DNA of 52,944 bases from Streptomyces aurantiacus JA 4570. GTDB lineage: Bacteria > Actinomycetota > Actinomycetes > Streptomycetales > Streptomycetaceae. Location of the stretch: contig NZ_AOPZ01000147.1 of the NCBI RefSeq assembly GCF_000414115.1, forward strand, positions 1 to 52,944, read 5' to 3'. The notes under the pieces were generated by a model. It searched no databases, was not told where the DNA came from, and saw only the letters and a list, made by a program, of their open reading frames with translations. The position numbers and the translations under genes were made by a program. Of this stretch, positions 42,592 through 51,317 are shown piece after piece; positions within the stretch are counted from its first letter, which is position 1, and every line of letters begins with the position of its first letter.

Positions 42592-45381
42592 TCAGCCCTC
42601 CACGACCTCGACGACACCGGTGTCGCCGTCGACCATGACCATGTCGCCGGTGTTGATCACTTGCGTGGCGTACTTGGTGTTGACCACCGAGGGCACGTTG
42701 AACTCCCGCGACACGATGGAGCTGTGCGAGAGCATCGACCCGATGTCGGTGACGACGCCGCCGGCGATGGCGAACAGCGGCGTCCAGGACGCGTCGGTGT
42801 GCCGGGTGACGAGGATCTCGCCGGCCTGGAACTCGTCGGCCTGCCACACCAGGTCCTCGACGATGCGGGCCCGGCCGACGATCCGCCCGGGCGACGAGCC
42901 GAGCCCCTCCAGGCGCGTCCCTTCCTTCACCGGCCGCGCCGCGCGGGTGCTGTCGTGCTCGCCGACGAAGGTGAGCGGCGGCTCCGGCAGCCGGTTGTGG
43001 TACTCGTGCACGCGCCGCCGCTCCTCGATGACGGGCCGCGAGAACGCCTCGCGCGCGGGCAGCTCACCGGCCAAGTAGCCGCGTACGTCGGCGAAGTCCA
43101 GGAAGGCCACCTCGTCCAGGGAGTGCAGCACGCCCTCGTCGACCAGCTGCCGGCCCACTTCGTACACGACGTTCCTGACCAGCCAGATCGACGTGATCAT
43201 CGACATCCGGGTGGTCTCGCGCAGCTCGCTGCACAGGGCGTACATGGAGATGAGGCCCTCGAGGGTCTTGCGCTGCGGCAGCGGCAGCTTCTTCAGGACG
43301 GCGCGGGTGTCGCCCTCCTGGCGCGCGCGGCTGCGGCCCATGATGTCGTCGGCGGTGAAGCCGTCCGCGGCGTAGCGGCGGATCATCTGGAAGATGTACG
43401 ACGGGTCGTCGATCCAGCGCTGATGGGTGAGCTCCATCTCCTGGCGCCCCCGGGTGCCGTTGGCGCGCAGGAACGGCTCCATCTGCGACTGCCAGAACGC
43501 CTCGCCGTCCGGGTCGGCGCGCAGCCTGTCCGCGACCTCCTCAAGCGGCGCCGCCTCGATGATCTCCATCACCCGGGGCCTGGCCTTCGCGGCCTGCGCC
43601 ACGCTCCAGATCTCCTGCGCCGACGCCACCGTACGCAGGCTGGACATGTCGGTCTTGATGCGGTTCTGCAGGTTGTCGCCCGCGGAGCCGAGCCACTTGG
43701 CGCACAGCTCGGTGAGGATGCCGTAGAACCCGAACGCGTTGATGTAGTACGGCATGTAGCCGACGTGCGCGTCGTGGAAGTAGTCGAGGTAGCGGGTGAG
43801 TTCGGCGCCCAGTTCGCGGCGGCCCATGCGGGTCAGGTCCAGGCGCCGGGCGCGGTCGAACTCGTACAGGCGGGCCTCGGCCATGTCGCGGGCGCGGCCC
43901 TTCATCACCAGCATCTCGTTGCCGGTGGCCCGCAGCCAGTGCGTCGTGGACAGCAGGTCCGCCATGCCGCCGGGGAAGGTGCCGAAGGGGTTCTCGTACG
44001 TCGCCAGGTCCACCTCCTCGCTGACGAAGCGGCGGGTGAAGTGCCGCTGGTCGCGGGTGGGCACGGCCTGGCCGAGCAGATACGCGGTGTAGGAGATGTT
44101 CAGGTAGACGTGGCCCTGGAAGAAGCCCATGTGCAGGCCGACGTCGCCGGTGTCGCGCACGCCGAGGGCCGCCGCGCAGTCGCCGTGCACATGGTCCTGG
44201 TAGTGCCGGGCGAAGCTCAGGCCGAGCGGTGACATCAGGCCGACGAAGATCTCGCCGATGTCCATGCGGGACCACAGCGTGCCGTGCCGGGTGGCGTCCG
44301 GGAGCTCCCTCAGGTGCTGGGGCAGGTAGGGGCTGCGGGCGTCGTCGGAGGTCTCGGGGCGGGGCCGGGTGGTGATCGGGCGGGCCTGCAGCAGGTGCAG
44401 GGTGCCGTCGCGCATCGCCCACTCGATGTCCTGCTCGGTGCCGTAGCGCTCCCGCACGTCCAGGGCGAGCCGGGCGAGGGCCGCGAGCTGGTCGCGGGTC
44501 AGGCAGGGGGCGTCCCGGTCGGCGGCGTCGACCTTCGTCATCCCGATGCGCCCGGGGGAGAGCGAGGCGCACTTGGTGACCTTGTAGCGGACGCGTTCCT
44601 CGACGACGTCGAGCGTACGGTCGTCCACGACGAAGAAGTCACTGGAGACCCGGCCCGACACCAGCCCCTCGCCGAGCCCGCAACAGGCTTCCACCACCAG
44701 GCGGTTGGGCCTGCCGCCGATCGGGTCGACCGTGAACAGGACGCCGCTGACGTCGGCGGGCACCATCTCCTGCACCACGACGGCGATGGAGCCCGCGGGG
44801 CCCGGCCCCGAGCGGTAGGCGGCCGCCCGGTCCGACCACAGCGAGGCCCAGCAGACCTTGACCGCGTCGAGCAGCGCCGCGTCCCCCGACACGTCGAGGA
44901 CCGTGTCGTGCTGGCCCGCGAAGGACCGCTCGGCGGAGTCCTCGCGCGGCGCGGAGGAGCGCACCGCGACGCGGGGGCGGCCCAGGTCCTCGTACGCCGC
45001 GAGGATCGTGCGGGCGATCGGCTCGGGGACGTCCCGGGCGAGGATCGCCTCGCGCACGGTGAGGGCCGGTTCGGCCCGGGCCTCGGCGGCGCGGATCTCG
45101 GCGGCGAGGCCGCTCTCGCGCAGGAACAGGTCGAACAGGCCGGTGGTGAGGCAGAACGCGGACGGCACCGGAAGGCCCGCCGCGGTCAGCTCGTCGAGCC
45201 GGGCCCCTTTGCCGCCGAGTTCGTCGGCTGTGGCGGTGTGGGGGCGGCCGAGCACGGCGACCAGGTCGGAGTGCGGGGCGCCGGCCGGCCCGGCGGCGTG
45301 GTCAGTACCGGCCCGTGCGGACTCGGGGCCCGTGGCGGTGTCGTCGGCGGTGGGCGTGTCGGTGGTTGCCTTCGTCGTCAT
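42592..45381 (-). CDS. redH: PEP-utilising/ATP-grasp condensing enzyme, RedH type
   Basis: A 929-residue protein with a PPDK-type ATP-grasp domain (ELGGKGARLDELTAAGLPVP, VAVRSSAPREDSAERSFAGQ), a long middle part and a C-terminal PEP-utiliser domain with the phospho-histidine in GSMLSHSSIVSREFNVPSVV (near residue 884). In the S. coelicolor red cluster RedH joins the bipyrrole aldehyde (MBC) to 2-undecylpyrrole to form the tripyrrole. The preceding methyltransferase and following Rieske gene match that cluster. ATG 45381 overlaps the redI-like stop (ATGA), which fixes the start. About 37 unstructured residues precede the ATP-grasp domain. Confidence 0.85.
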   Translation of the reverse strand: MTTKATTDTPTADDTATGPESARAGTDHAAGPAGAPHSDLVAVLGRPHTATADELGGKGARLDELTAAGLPVPSAFCLTTGLFDLFLRESGLAAEIRAAEARAEPALTVREAILARDVPEPIARTILAAYEDLGRPRVAVRSSAPREDSAERSFAGQHDTVLDVSGDAALLDAVKVCWASLWSDRAAAYRSGPGPAGSIAVVVQEMVPADVSGVLFTVDPIGGRPNRLVVEACCGLGEGLVSGRVSSDFFVVDDRTLDVVEERVRYKVTKCASLSPGRIGMTKVDAADRDAPCLTRDQLAALARLALDVRERYGTEQDIEWAMRDGTLHLLQARPITTRPRPETSDDARSPYLPQHLRELPDATRHGTLWSRMDIGEIFVGLMSPLGLSFARHYQDHVHGDCAAALGVRDTGDVGLHMGFFQGHVYLNISYTAYLLGQAVPTRDQRHFTRRFVSEEVDLATYENPFGTFPGGMADLLSTTHWLRATGNEMLVMKGRARDMAEARLYEFDRARRLDLTRMGRRELGAELTRYLDYFHDAHVGYMPYYINAFGFYGILTELCAKWLGSAGDNLQNRIKTDMSSLRTVASAQEIWSVAQAAKARPRVMEIIEAAPLEEVADRLRADPDGEAFWQSQMEPFLRANGTRGRQEMELTHQRWIDDPSYIFQMIRRYAADGFTADDIMGRSRARQEGDTRAVLKKLPLPQRKTLEGLISMYALCSELRETTRMSMITSIWLVRNVVYEVGRQLVDEGVLHSLDEVAFLDFADVRGYLAGELPAREAFSRPVIEERRRVHEYHNRLPEPPLTFVGEHDSTRAARPVKEGTRLEGLGSSPGRIVGRARIVEDLVWQADEFQAGEILVTRHTDASWTPLFAIAGGVVTDIGSMLSHSSIVSREFNVPSVVNTKYATQVINTGDMVMVDGDTGVVEVVEG

Positions 45382-46523
45382 GACGCGGCCTCCTCGGCGG
45401 TCGTGGGGGTGGTGGCGCGGGCCGCGAGCGAACCGACGGGCCCCGTCGCCGCGTTGGTGCCGACGAACGCGCGGAACGCCTGGCCGGGCAGCACCCGGGT
45501 GGCCCGGGCGTCGTCGAAGCCCGCCTCGCGCAGCTGCCCGAGCAGCTCGTCCTCGCGCGGCAGGGGACCGCCGAAACCGGCGTACTCGAACCACAGGTTG
45601 AGCACTTCCAGGCCGAGCGTGCCGCTGCCCCGGCACGAGGAGGTGAGCAGCAGCGTGCCGCCCGGGGCGAGGAACGAGCGGGCGCGCGCGAGGACTTCGG
45701 CGCGCTGCTCCTGCGGGAAGTAGTAGATGTTGTTGTGCAGCGTCACCACGTCGAACTGCGGTTGCAGGTCCAGCGTGCGCAGATCGCCCTGGCGGGTCTC
45801 GACGCGGTCGGCGAGCCCCCACTGCGCCATGTTCTTCGCCGCCTGCTCGGCGACCTCGGCCTGGAGGTCGACGGCCAGGGCCGTCAGGCGCGGGTTGAGC
45901 CCGGCCGCGTACCGCACGTACGTGCCGCTGCCGCAGCCGACCTCCAGGAGGCGCACCGGCGTGGTGCGCGGCAGGGTCCGGCCGATGGCCTCCTCGACGA
46001 AGCCGCGCACCACCAGCGAGGAGCGGGCGATGACCAGGCCGTCCTGGTCGGACAGTTCGAAGCGGCTGCCGTCCTTGAGCATCCGCGGGGCGTCGCGCAG
46101 CGCCGGCACATGGAAGCGCAGCAGCTCTTCGAGGGCCGCGGCGACGGCGTCGTTGCCCACCTGCGCGAGGGCCTTGGCGGTACGGCTCTTCAGCAGGTAG
46201 CAGCCCTCGCGCCGGTCCAGTTCGCCGAGGCGCACCCCGACGTCCAGCCAGGCGCGCAGCCGCTGCCGGTCCTCGGGCCGGGTCCCCAGGTGCTCGGCGA
46301 GGCTCTCCAGGTCGCACGGGCGCGTCGCCATGCAGCGCAGCACGCCGGAGCCCGCGGCGGCGGCGAGGAACGAGGCCCGGTACAGCGGCGTGAACAGCGT
46401 CCGGTTCAGTACGAGCAGCAGCGGGAGCCGCGGGTCCGCGACGATCCGCGCGATCGCGGCCAGGTCCGTGAACGGCTCCTGCGCCCGGTTCTTGACGGCC
46501 CTGGCCAGGCTCAGCAGGTCCAT
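45378..46523 (-). CDS. redI: SAM-dependent methyltransferase, RedI type
   Basis: A 381-residue two-domain O-methyltransferase-like protein. A helical N-terminal dimerisation part with winged-helix character (residues 1-170) precedes a Rossmann domain with the SAM motif RLLEVGCGSGTYVRYAAGLN and post-motif VVTLHNNIYYFP. In prodiginine synthesis RedI/F-type enzymes methylate the hydroxyl of HBC to give MBC. Position between the thioesterase and redH-like genes supports it. Overlaps redJ-like by 13 bases and redH-like by four. GAGGAG lies upstream of ATG 46523. Confidence 0.75.
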   Translation of the reverse strand: MDLLSLARAVKNRAQEPFTDLAAIARIVADPRLPLLLVLNRTLFTPLYRASFLAAAAGSGVLRCMATRPCDLESLAEHLGTRPEDRQRLRAWLDVGVRLGELDRREGCYLLKSRTAKALAQVGNDAVAAALEELLRFHVPALRDAPRMLKDGSRFELSDQDGLVIARSSLVVRGFVEEAIGRTLPRTTPVRLLEVGCGSGTYVRYAAGLNPRLTALAVDLQAEVAEQAAKNMAQWGLADRVETRQGDLRTLDLQPQFDVVTLHNNIYYFPQEQRAEVLARARSFLAPGGTLLLTSSCRGSGTLGLEVLNLWFEYAGFGGPLPREDELLGQLREAGFDDARATRVLPGQAFRAFVGTNAATGPVGSLAARATTPTTAEEAAS

Positions 46524-47356
46524 GAGGGGTTCCTCTCCTCGGCGGTACGGGTGAGTGCGGTACGGGTGAGTTCGGCGCGCAGCTCACGAAGGAGCGGAAG
46601 CCGTGCGGGTCCGTTCAGGTAGAAGTGGCCGCCGGGCACCCGGCGGTGCAGCATCGAGGCGGAGGTGTACGCCCGCCACGCCTCGACGTGGGCCGACGGC
46701 GCGATCGGGTCGCCGGCGGCGGAGAACGCGGTCATCGGGCAGTCGAGCGGGCGGCGCGGCCGCCAGCGGTAGCGTGCGCACAGCGTGAGGTCGGCGCGCA
46801 GCACCGGCAGCCTGCGCTCCAGGTAGGAGCGGCCCACCCAGTCGTCGGGCGCCAACGCACCCAGGTCGCCCACCAGTTGACGCAGGTCGTCGTCGCCGAG
46901 CCCCTGGTCCTCCGGGCCGCCGTACAGGTGCGGGGCCTTGCTGCCGGACACGAACAGGTGCCGGGGCCCGGGCCGCCCCCGGTCGCGCAGCGCGCAGGCG
47001 ACCTCGTAGGCGAGCAGCGCGCCCATGCTGTGCCCGAACAGGGCGTAGTCGTCGACGTGCCCGGCCGCGAGCAGCGCGTCGGTCACGTCGCGGGCCAGCG
47101 GGGCCATGTCGGTGTACGGCACCTCGTCGAGCCGCAGCCCGCGCCCCGGGAGCAGCACCGGTACGACGGTGACGCCTGGGCCGAGCCGGGACGGCCAGTC
47201 GCGGTAGACGGAAGGGGTGCCGCCCGCGTAGCTGAAGCAGATCAGGCGGGTGGCGGCGGGGGTGGCCTCCGGCCCGGTGAGCTCTGGGCCGGACCCGAAG
47301 CCGGGTCCCGTGAACCAGGCGTGGGACTCTGCTGGTGGCCGCTCGGTGATGGGCAC
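46511..47356 (-). CDS. redJ: type II thioesterase, RedJ type
   Basis: A 281-residue alpha/beta hydrolase of the type II thioesterase family. LICFSYAGGTPSVYRDWPSR is the usual opening, the nucleophile is in ALFGHSMGALLAYEVA and the His in VPGGHFYLN. Such enzymes remove wrong acyl groups from carrier proteins or release chains; RedJ has this role in the prodiginine cluster. GTG 47356 is chosen because AGAGGA lies upstream and the longer frame reads into the PKS gene. It starts 46 bases after the PKS stop. Confidence 0.85.
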   Translation of the reverse strand: MPITERPPAESHAWFTGPGFGSGPELTGPEATPAATRLICFSYAGGTPSVYRDWPSRLGPGVTVVPVLLPGRGLRLDEVPYTDMAPLARDVTDALLAAGHVDDYALFGHSMGALLAYEVACALRDRGRPGPRHLFVSGSKAPHLYGGPEDQGLGDDDLRQLVGDLGALAPDDWVGRSYLERRLPVLRADLTLCARYRWRPRRPLDCPMTAFSAAGDPIAPSAHVEAWRAYTSASMLHRRVPGGHFYLNGPARLPLLRELRAELTRTALTRTAEERNPSWTC

Positions 47357-47402
47357 TTCGGGTTCCTCTCGGGTGCGGGCGGTCCGGCGGGCGGCGGGCG
47401 CG

Positions 47403-50400
47403 TCAGCGGGGCACGCGTGCGCGCCCCTCGGGCGAGTCGAGCCAGGCGAGCGTGCGCCGCACCCCCTCCTCGAAGCCCACCTCGCTCTTGAACCCGAAGT
47501 CGTCGCGGGCCCGGTCGATCGCGTACGACTGGTCGCGGTCGAAGAGGTGCACCGCGTGCCGGGTGAGGACCGGGCGCGCCTTGATCCGCAGCGCCCCGTA
47601 AAGCCCCTCCGACACCGTCGCGACACCGCGCGCCACCGGCGCGGGCAGGCTCAGGGCGGGCGGCTTGACGCCGAGGCCGCGGGCCAGCGCCCCGACGTAC
47701 TCGCGCCATGTCGTGCGGTCGGGGTCGCGCAGGTTGTACGTGCCTCCCGCGGCGGCCTCGGCCACGCAGGCGGCGATCATGGCGTCGGTCGCGTTGGTCA
47801 CGTACAGCAGCCCGGCGGGGACGTCGCCGCCGCGGATGTGGACCATCTGCCGGCGCAGGAGCAGCGTCGCGATCTCGACGACGAAGTCCTTGCTGCGCGG
47901 CCCGTACACACTGACCGGGCGCACCACGGTGAGCGGCAGGCCCGCGCGGGCGGCCGCCGCGCGCACGGCCCGCTCGCCGAGGAGCTTGCTGCGGTTGTAC
48001 GGCAGGCCGATGTCGCGCGGCGGTGTCTCCTCGTCGCACGGGCGGACCGGGTATCCGTACACGTCGGTGGTGCTCACGTGCAGGAACCGCTCGACCGTGC
48101 CCGCGTGCGCCGCGGCCTCGACGAGGCTCCGGCCGCCGTCGACGTTGACCCGCTCGAAGTCGGCCCACGGCCCCCAGTCCGCGGACAGGCCCGCGCAGTT
48201 GTACACGTGCCGCACCCCGGCGGCCGCGCGGCGCAGGCTGTCCGGGTCGGTGAGGTCCCCTACGGCCACGTCGACGTCGACGCCCGCGAAGGCGGAGCGG
48301 TCGCTGCCGTCGCGCACCAGGACGCGCACGCGGTGGCCGCGTTCGGCGAGCCGGCGGGTGAGGTGCCCGCCGATGAAGCCGCCCGCGCCGGCGACGAGGA
48401 CGTCCGGCGCGGACGGGCCGGAGCCGGGGGCGGCGGGCGCCGTCGCGGCGACGGTTGTCGCGGCGAGGGAGGGAGTGGTGGCGGGGGAGGGCGCCTCCCG
48501 CGCCGCCTCGGGCTGCGGCGGCCCCGTGCGCGGAGTTCCGTTCGTCGTGCGTTCAGCCATGGCTCGCCCCAACAGGTCCAGTGCGCGGTCGAGTTCGCGT
48601 TCAGTGTGGTCGGCGTTGATGAAGAAGCGCAGGCGGCACTCGTCGCGCGGGACGGCGGGGTAGCCGATCGGCATGACGTTGACGCCGAGGCGGAGCAGGG
48701 CGTTGGAGAGCGCCATGGTCTCCTCCCAGCCGCCGATGACGACCGGGACCACCGCCGAGGCGCGCGACACGCCGATGTCGAGCCCCCGGGCCCGCGCCGA
48801 GTCGCGGAAGTGCTCGGCGAGGTGCCGCAGCCGCGCCACCCGATCCGGTTCACCCCGCAGCACCCGCAGCGCCTCCAGGGCGGCGGCGGTGTTGGCGGGC
48901 GATATGCCGGTGCTGAAGATGTGCAGCGGAGCAGTGAACTTCAGGTACTCCACGAGTGGTTGGCGCGCCGCGACATAGCCACCGAGGCTCCCGACGGCCT
49001 TGCTGAGCGTGCCCATCCACAGGTCGACGTCGGCGCGGTCGACGCCGAAGTACTCGCCGATGCCGCGGCCGGTGCGCCCCAGCACGCCGAGCGAGTGGGC
49101 CTCGTCGACCATGAGCATCGCGCCGTGCCGCTTCTTCACGTCGATGAACTTCGGCAGGTCGGGCAGGTCGCCATCCTGGCTGTACGCGCCCTCGATCAGG
49201 ACGAGGGCCCGGCGCGCCCGCGCCCGCGAGGAGCCGAGCATCCGGTCGAGGGCGCGCCAGTCGTTGTGCGGGAAGGACCTGCGCCGCGCGCCCGACAGGA
49301 CGCTGCCGCGCACCGCGCTGTCGTGGATCCACTCGTCGTGCAGGATCAGGTCCTCGGGGCCGAAGAGGTGCCCGATGGTCGCGACGTTCGTGGCGTGCCC
49401 GCCCGCGAAGACGATCGCGGCCTCGGTACCGAGGAACGAGGCGATCTCCGCGTCGAGTTGATGGTGCAGCGGCGTCTCGCCGAACAGCAGCGGAGTCGCC
49501 GAGCAGGACGTGCCGTACCGGTCGACGGCGGCGCGCGCGGCCTCGCGGACGCGGGGATGGTGGGACAGGGCAAGGTAGTTGAAGGCGGAGAAGTTGAGCA
49601 CGGGTCGGCCGTCGACGGTGGAGCGGCCGCCGTTGAACCCCTCGTGCGTGCGCCCATAGGGGTTGTCACCGTCGGCGGTGGCCTGCGCCAGCCGCCCCTG
49701 CAGCTCCGCGTACTCGGGCCACTCCTCGAAGACGCGCTCCTGCCGGACGGCGGGGGCGGGGGTGTCTTCGGGGGCGGGACCGGGCGCGGGGGGTGACGGC
49801 GTGGCGTGGGCCGCCGACGGCAGGACGTCGGCGAAGTGCGTGCCGTCGGCCACGGGCGCGGCGCCTTCGAGCAGTTCGGCGAGCTGCCCCACCGTGGGGT
49901 CCTCCGGCAGCCGCTCGCGGTTGCCGTTCAGCTGCCCGGGGAACCGCCGCGTCAGGGCGCGCTCCAGCTCCGTACGCATCAGCGAGTCGAAGCCGAGGTC
50001 CGCGCCCAGCCGGGCGTCCTGCGGGATGTGCGCGACGGGGTGGCCGCAGACGAGGGACACCTGCGCGAACACTTCTTGGCGGCCGGCCGGGGCAGGCACG
50101 GCCTGGGCCGACGCTGTCGGCGGGGCGAGGGCCGGGGTGATGGCACGGCCCGCCTCCGACGACGCTTCCGTGAGGGGTACGTCCCGTGGGGCGCCCGCGT
50201 CCTGGCGCCTGGCCGAGCCCGTGGCCGCACCCTCCGGCAGCGCGTCCGAGCCCGCGCCCTCCAGCAGCGCGCCCGCACCCGTGGTGGCCGCCCCCTCCGG
50301 CGGCGTGAACCAGTACGCCTCCCGCTCGAACACCGCGTGCGGCACCGGCACATGAGGCCCCCGCCGCCCTGCGTCGAGCGCCGCCCAGTCCACCGTGCCG

Positions 50401-51289
50401 CCCGCGCAGTGCAGTCGCCCCAGGGACTGGAGCAGTGTCTCCCAGTCGCCCGCCGCGCCCGGCACAGCCCCGGCCCGGCCCCGCCGCAGCGACGGCAGCC
50501 ACAGCGCGGGACCCGCGTCGGCCGGGGTCGTCGCGCGGCCGAGGCCGAGCAGCGTCGGGTGCGGTCCCGCCTCCACGAACGCGGTGCAGCCGAGCCGGCG
50601 CAGCGTCGCGAAGCCGTCGGCGAAGCGCACCGTGCCGAGGAGGTGGTCCACCAGCGCGTCGGCGTCGACGCGGCCGACCGGCTCGCCGGTGGCGTCCGAC
50701 ACCCACGGGACGACCGGTTCGGCGAAGCGCACCGAGCGGGCCGCAGCGCGCAACGGCCCGGCGGCGCCCGCCATCAGCGCGGAGTGGAAGGCGTGGGACA
50801 CGGCCAGCGGCTTGACGACGACCGACCGCTCCACCAGCGCCGCGCGTGCCTGCTCGACCTCCGCCCGCTCGCCCGAAAGCACCAGGTGGGTGGGCGAGTT
50901 GACGGCGGCGACCGACAGCGAGGTGAACCCCGATGCCACGCCGCGCACCGTCTCCGCGTCGCCCAGGCAGGCGATCATCGCCCCGTCGCCGGGCTGTTCG
51001 TCCATGAGCCGCCCGCGCGTCGCGGCAAGCGTGAGGGCGTCCTCGAAGCTCATCGCCCCGGCCACGCACGCGGCGGCGTACGCGCCCACGCTGTGCCCGA
51101 GCACGGCGGCGGGCCGCACGCCGAGCGACAGCCACAGCTCGGCGAGGGCGACTTCGAGGGCCACGAGGGCGGGCTGGCAGTACCGCGTCGCCCGCAGCCG
51201 CTCGGTCCCGCCGTCCGTGAAAAGGAGCTCGGTCAGGGGGACTTCGAGGTGCGGGCGCAGCACGGCGTCCGCCCGGTCGACGGTCCGCG
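47403..51289 (-). CDS. redL: RedL/RedK-type fusion, downstream part: AT, ACP, oxoamine synthase, NAD-dependent reductase
   Basis: This frame continues the PKS after the frameshift. AT: active Ser in AVLGHSVGAYAAACVAG (51090-51092) and HAFHS, the malonyl-CoA type. ACP: LGADLGFDSLMRTELERAL with attachment Ser at 49983-49985. Then an alpha-oxoamine synthase (like glycine C-acetyltransferase) with PLP Lys in MGTLSKAVGSLGGYVA (48999-49001); in RedL it condenses glycine with the acyl chain and releases the pyrrolinone. After a Pro/Ala linker comes an extended SDR (VLVAGAGGFIGGHLTRRLAE) with YNRSK, matching RedK, which forms the pyrrole. In S. coelicolor redL and redK are separate genes; here one frame. 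An internal ATG (MAERTTNG, near 48560) could let RedK be made alone. Confidence 0.8.
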
Positions 51290-51317
51290 ACGGCGTCCGC
51301 CCGGTCGACGGTCCGCG
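51262..51317. repeat. perfect 28-base tandem duplication causing a frameshift in the PKS gene
   Basis: Copies at 51262-51289 and 51290-51317 are identical. As 28 is not a multiple of three, the frame shifts within the AT domain. Removing one copy restores a normal reading TVDRADAVLRPHLEVPLTEL. Confidence 0.97.
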
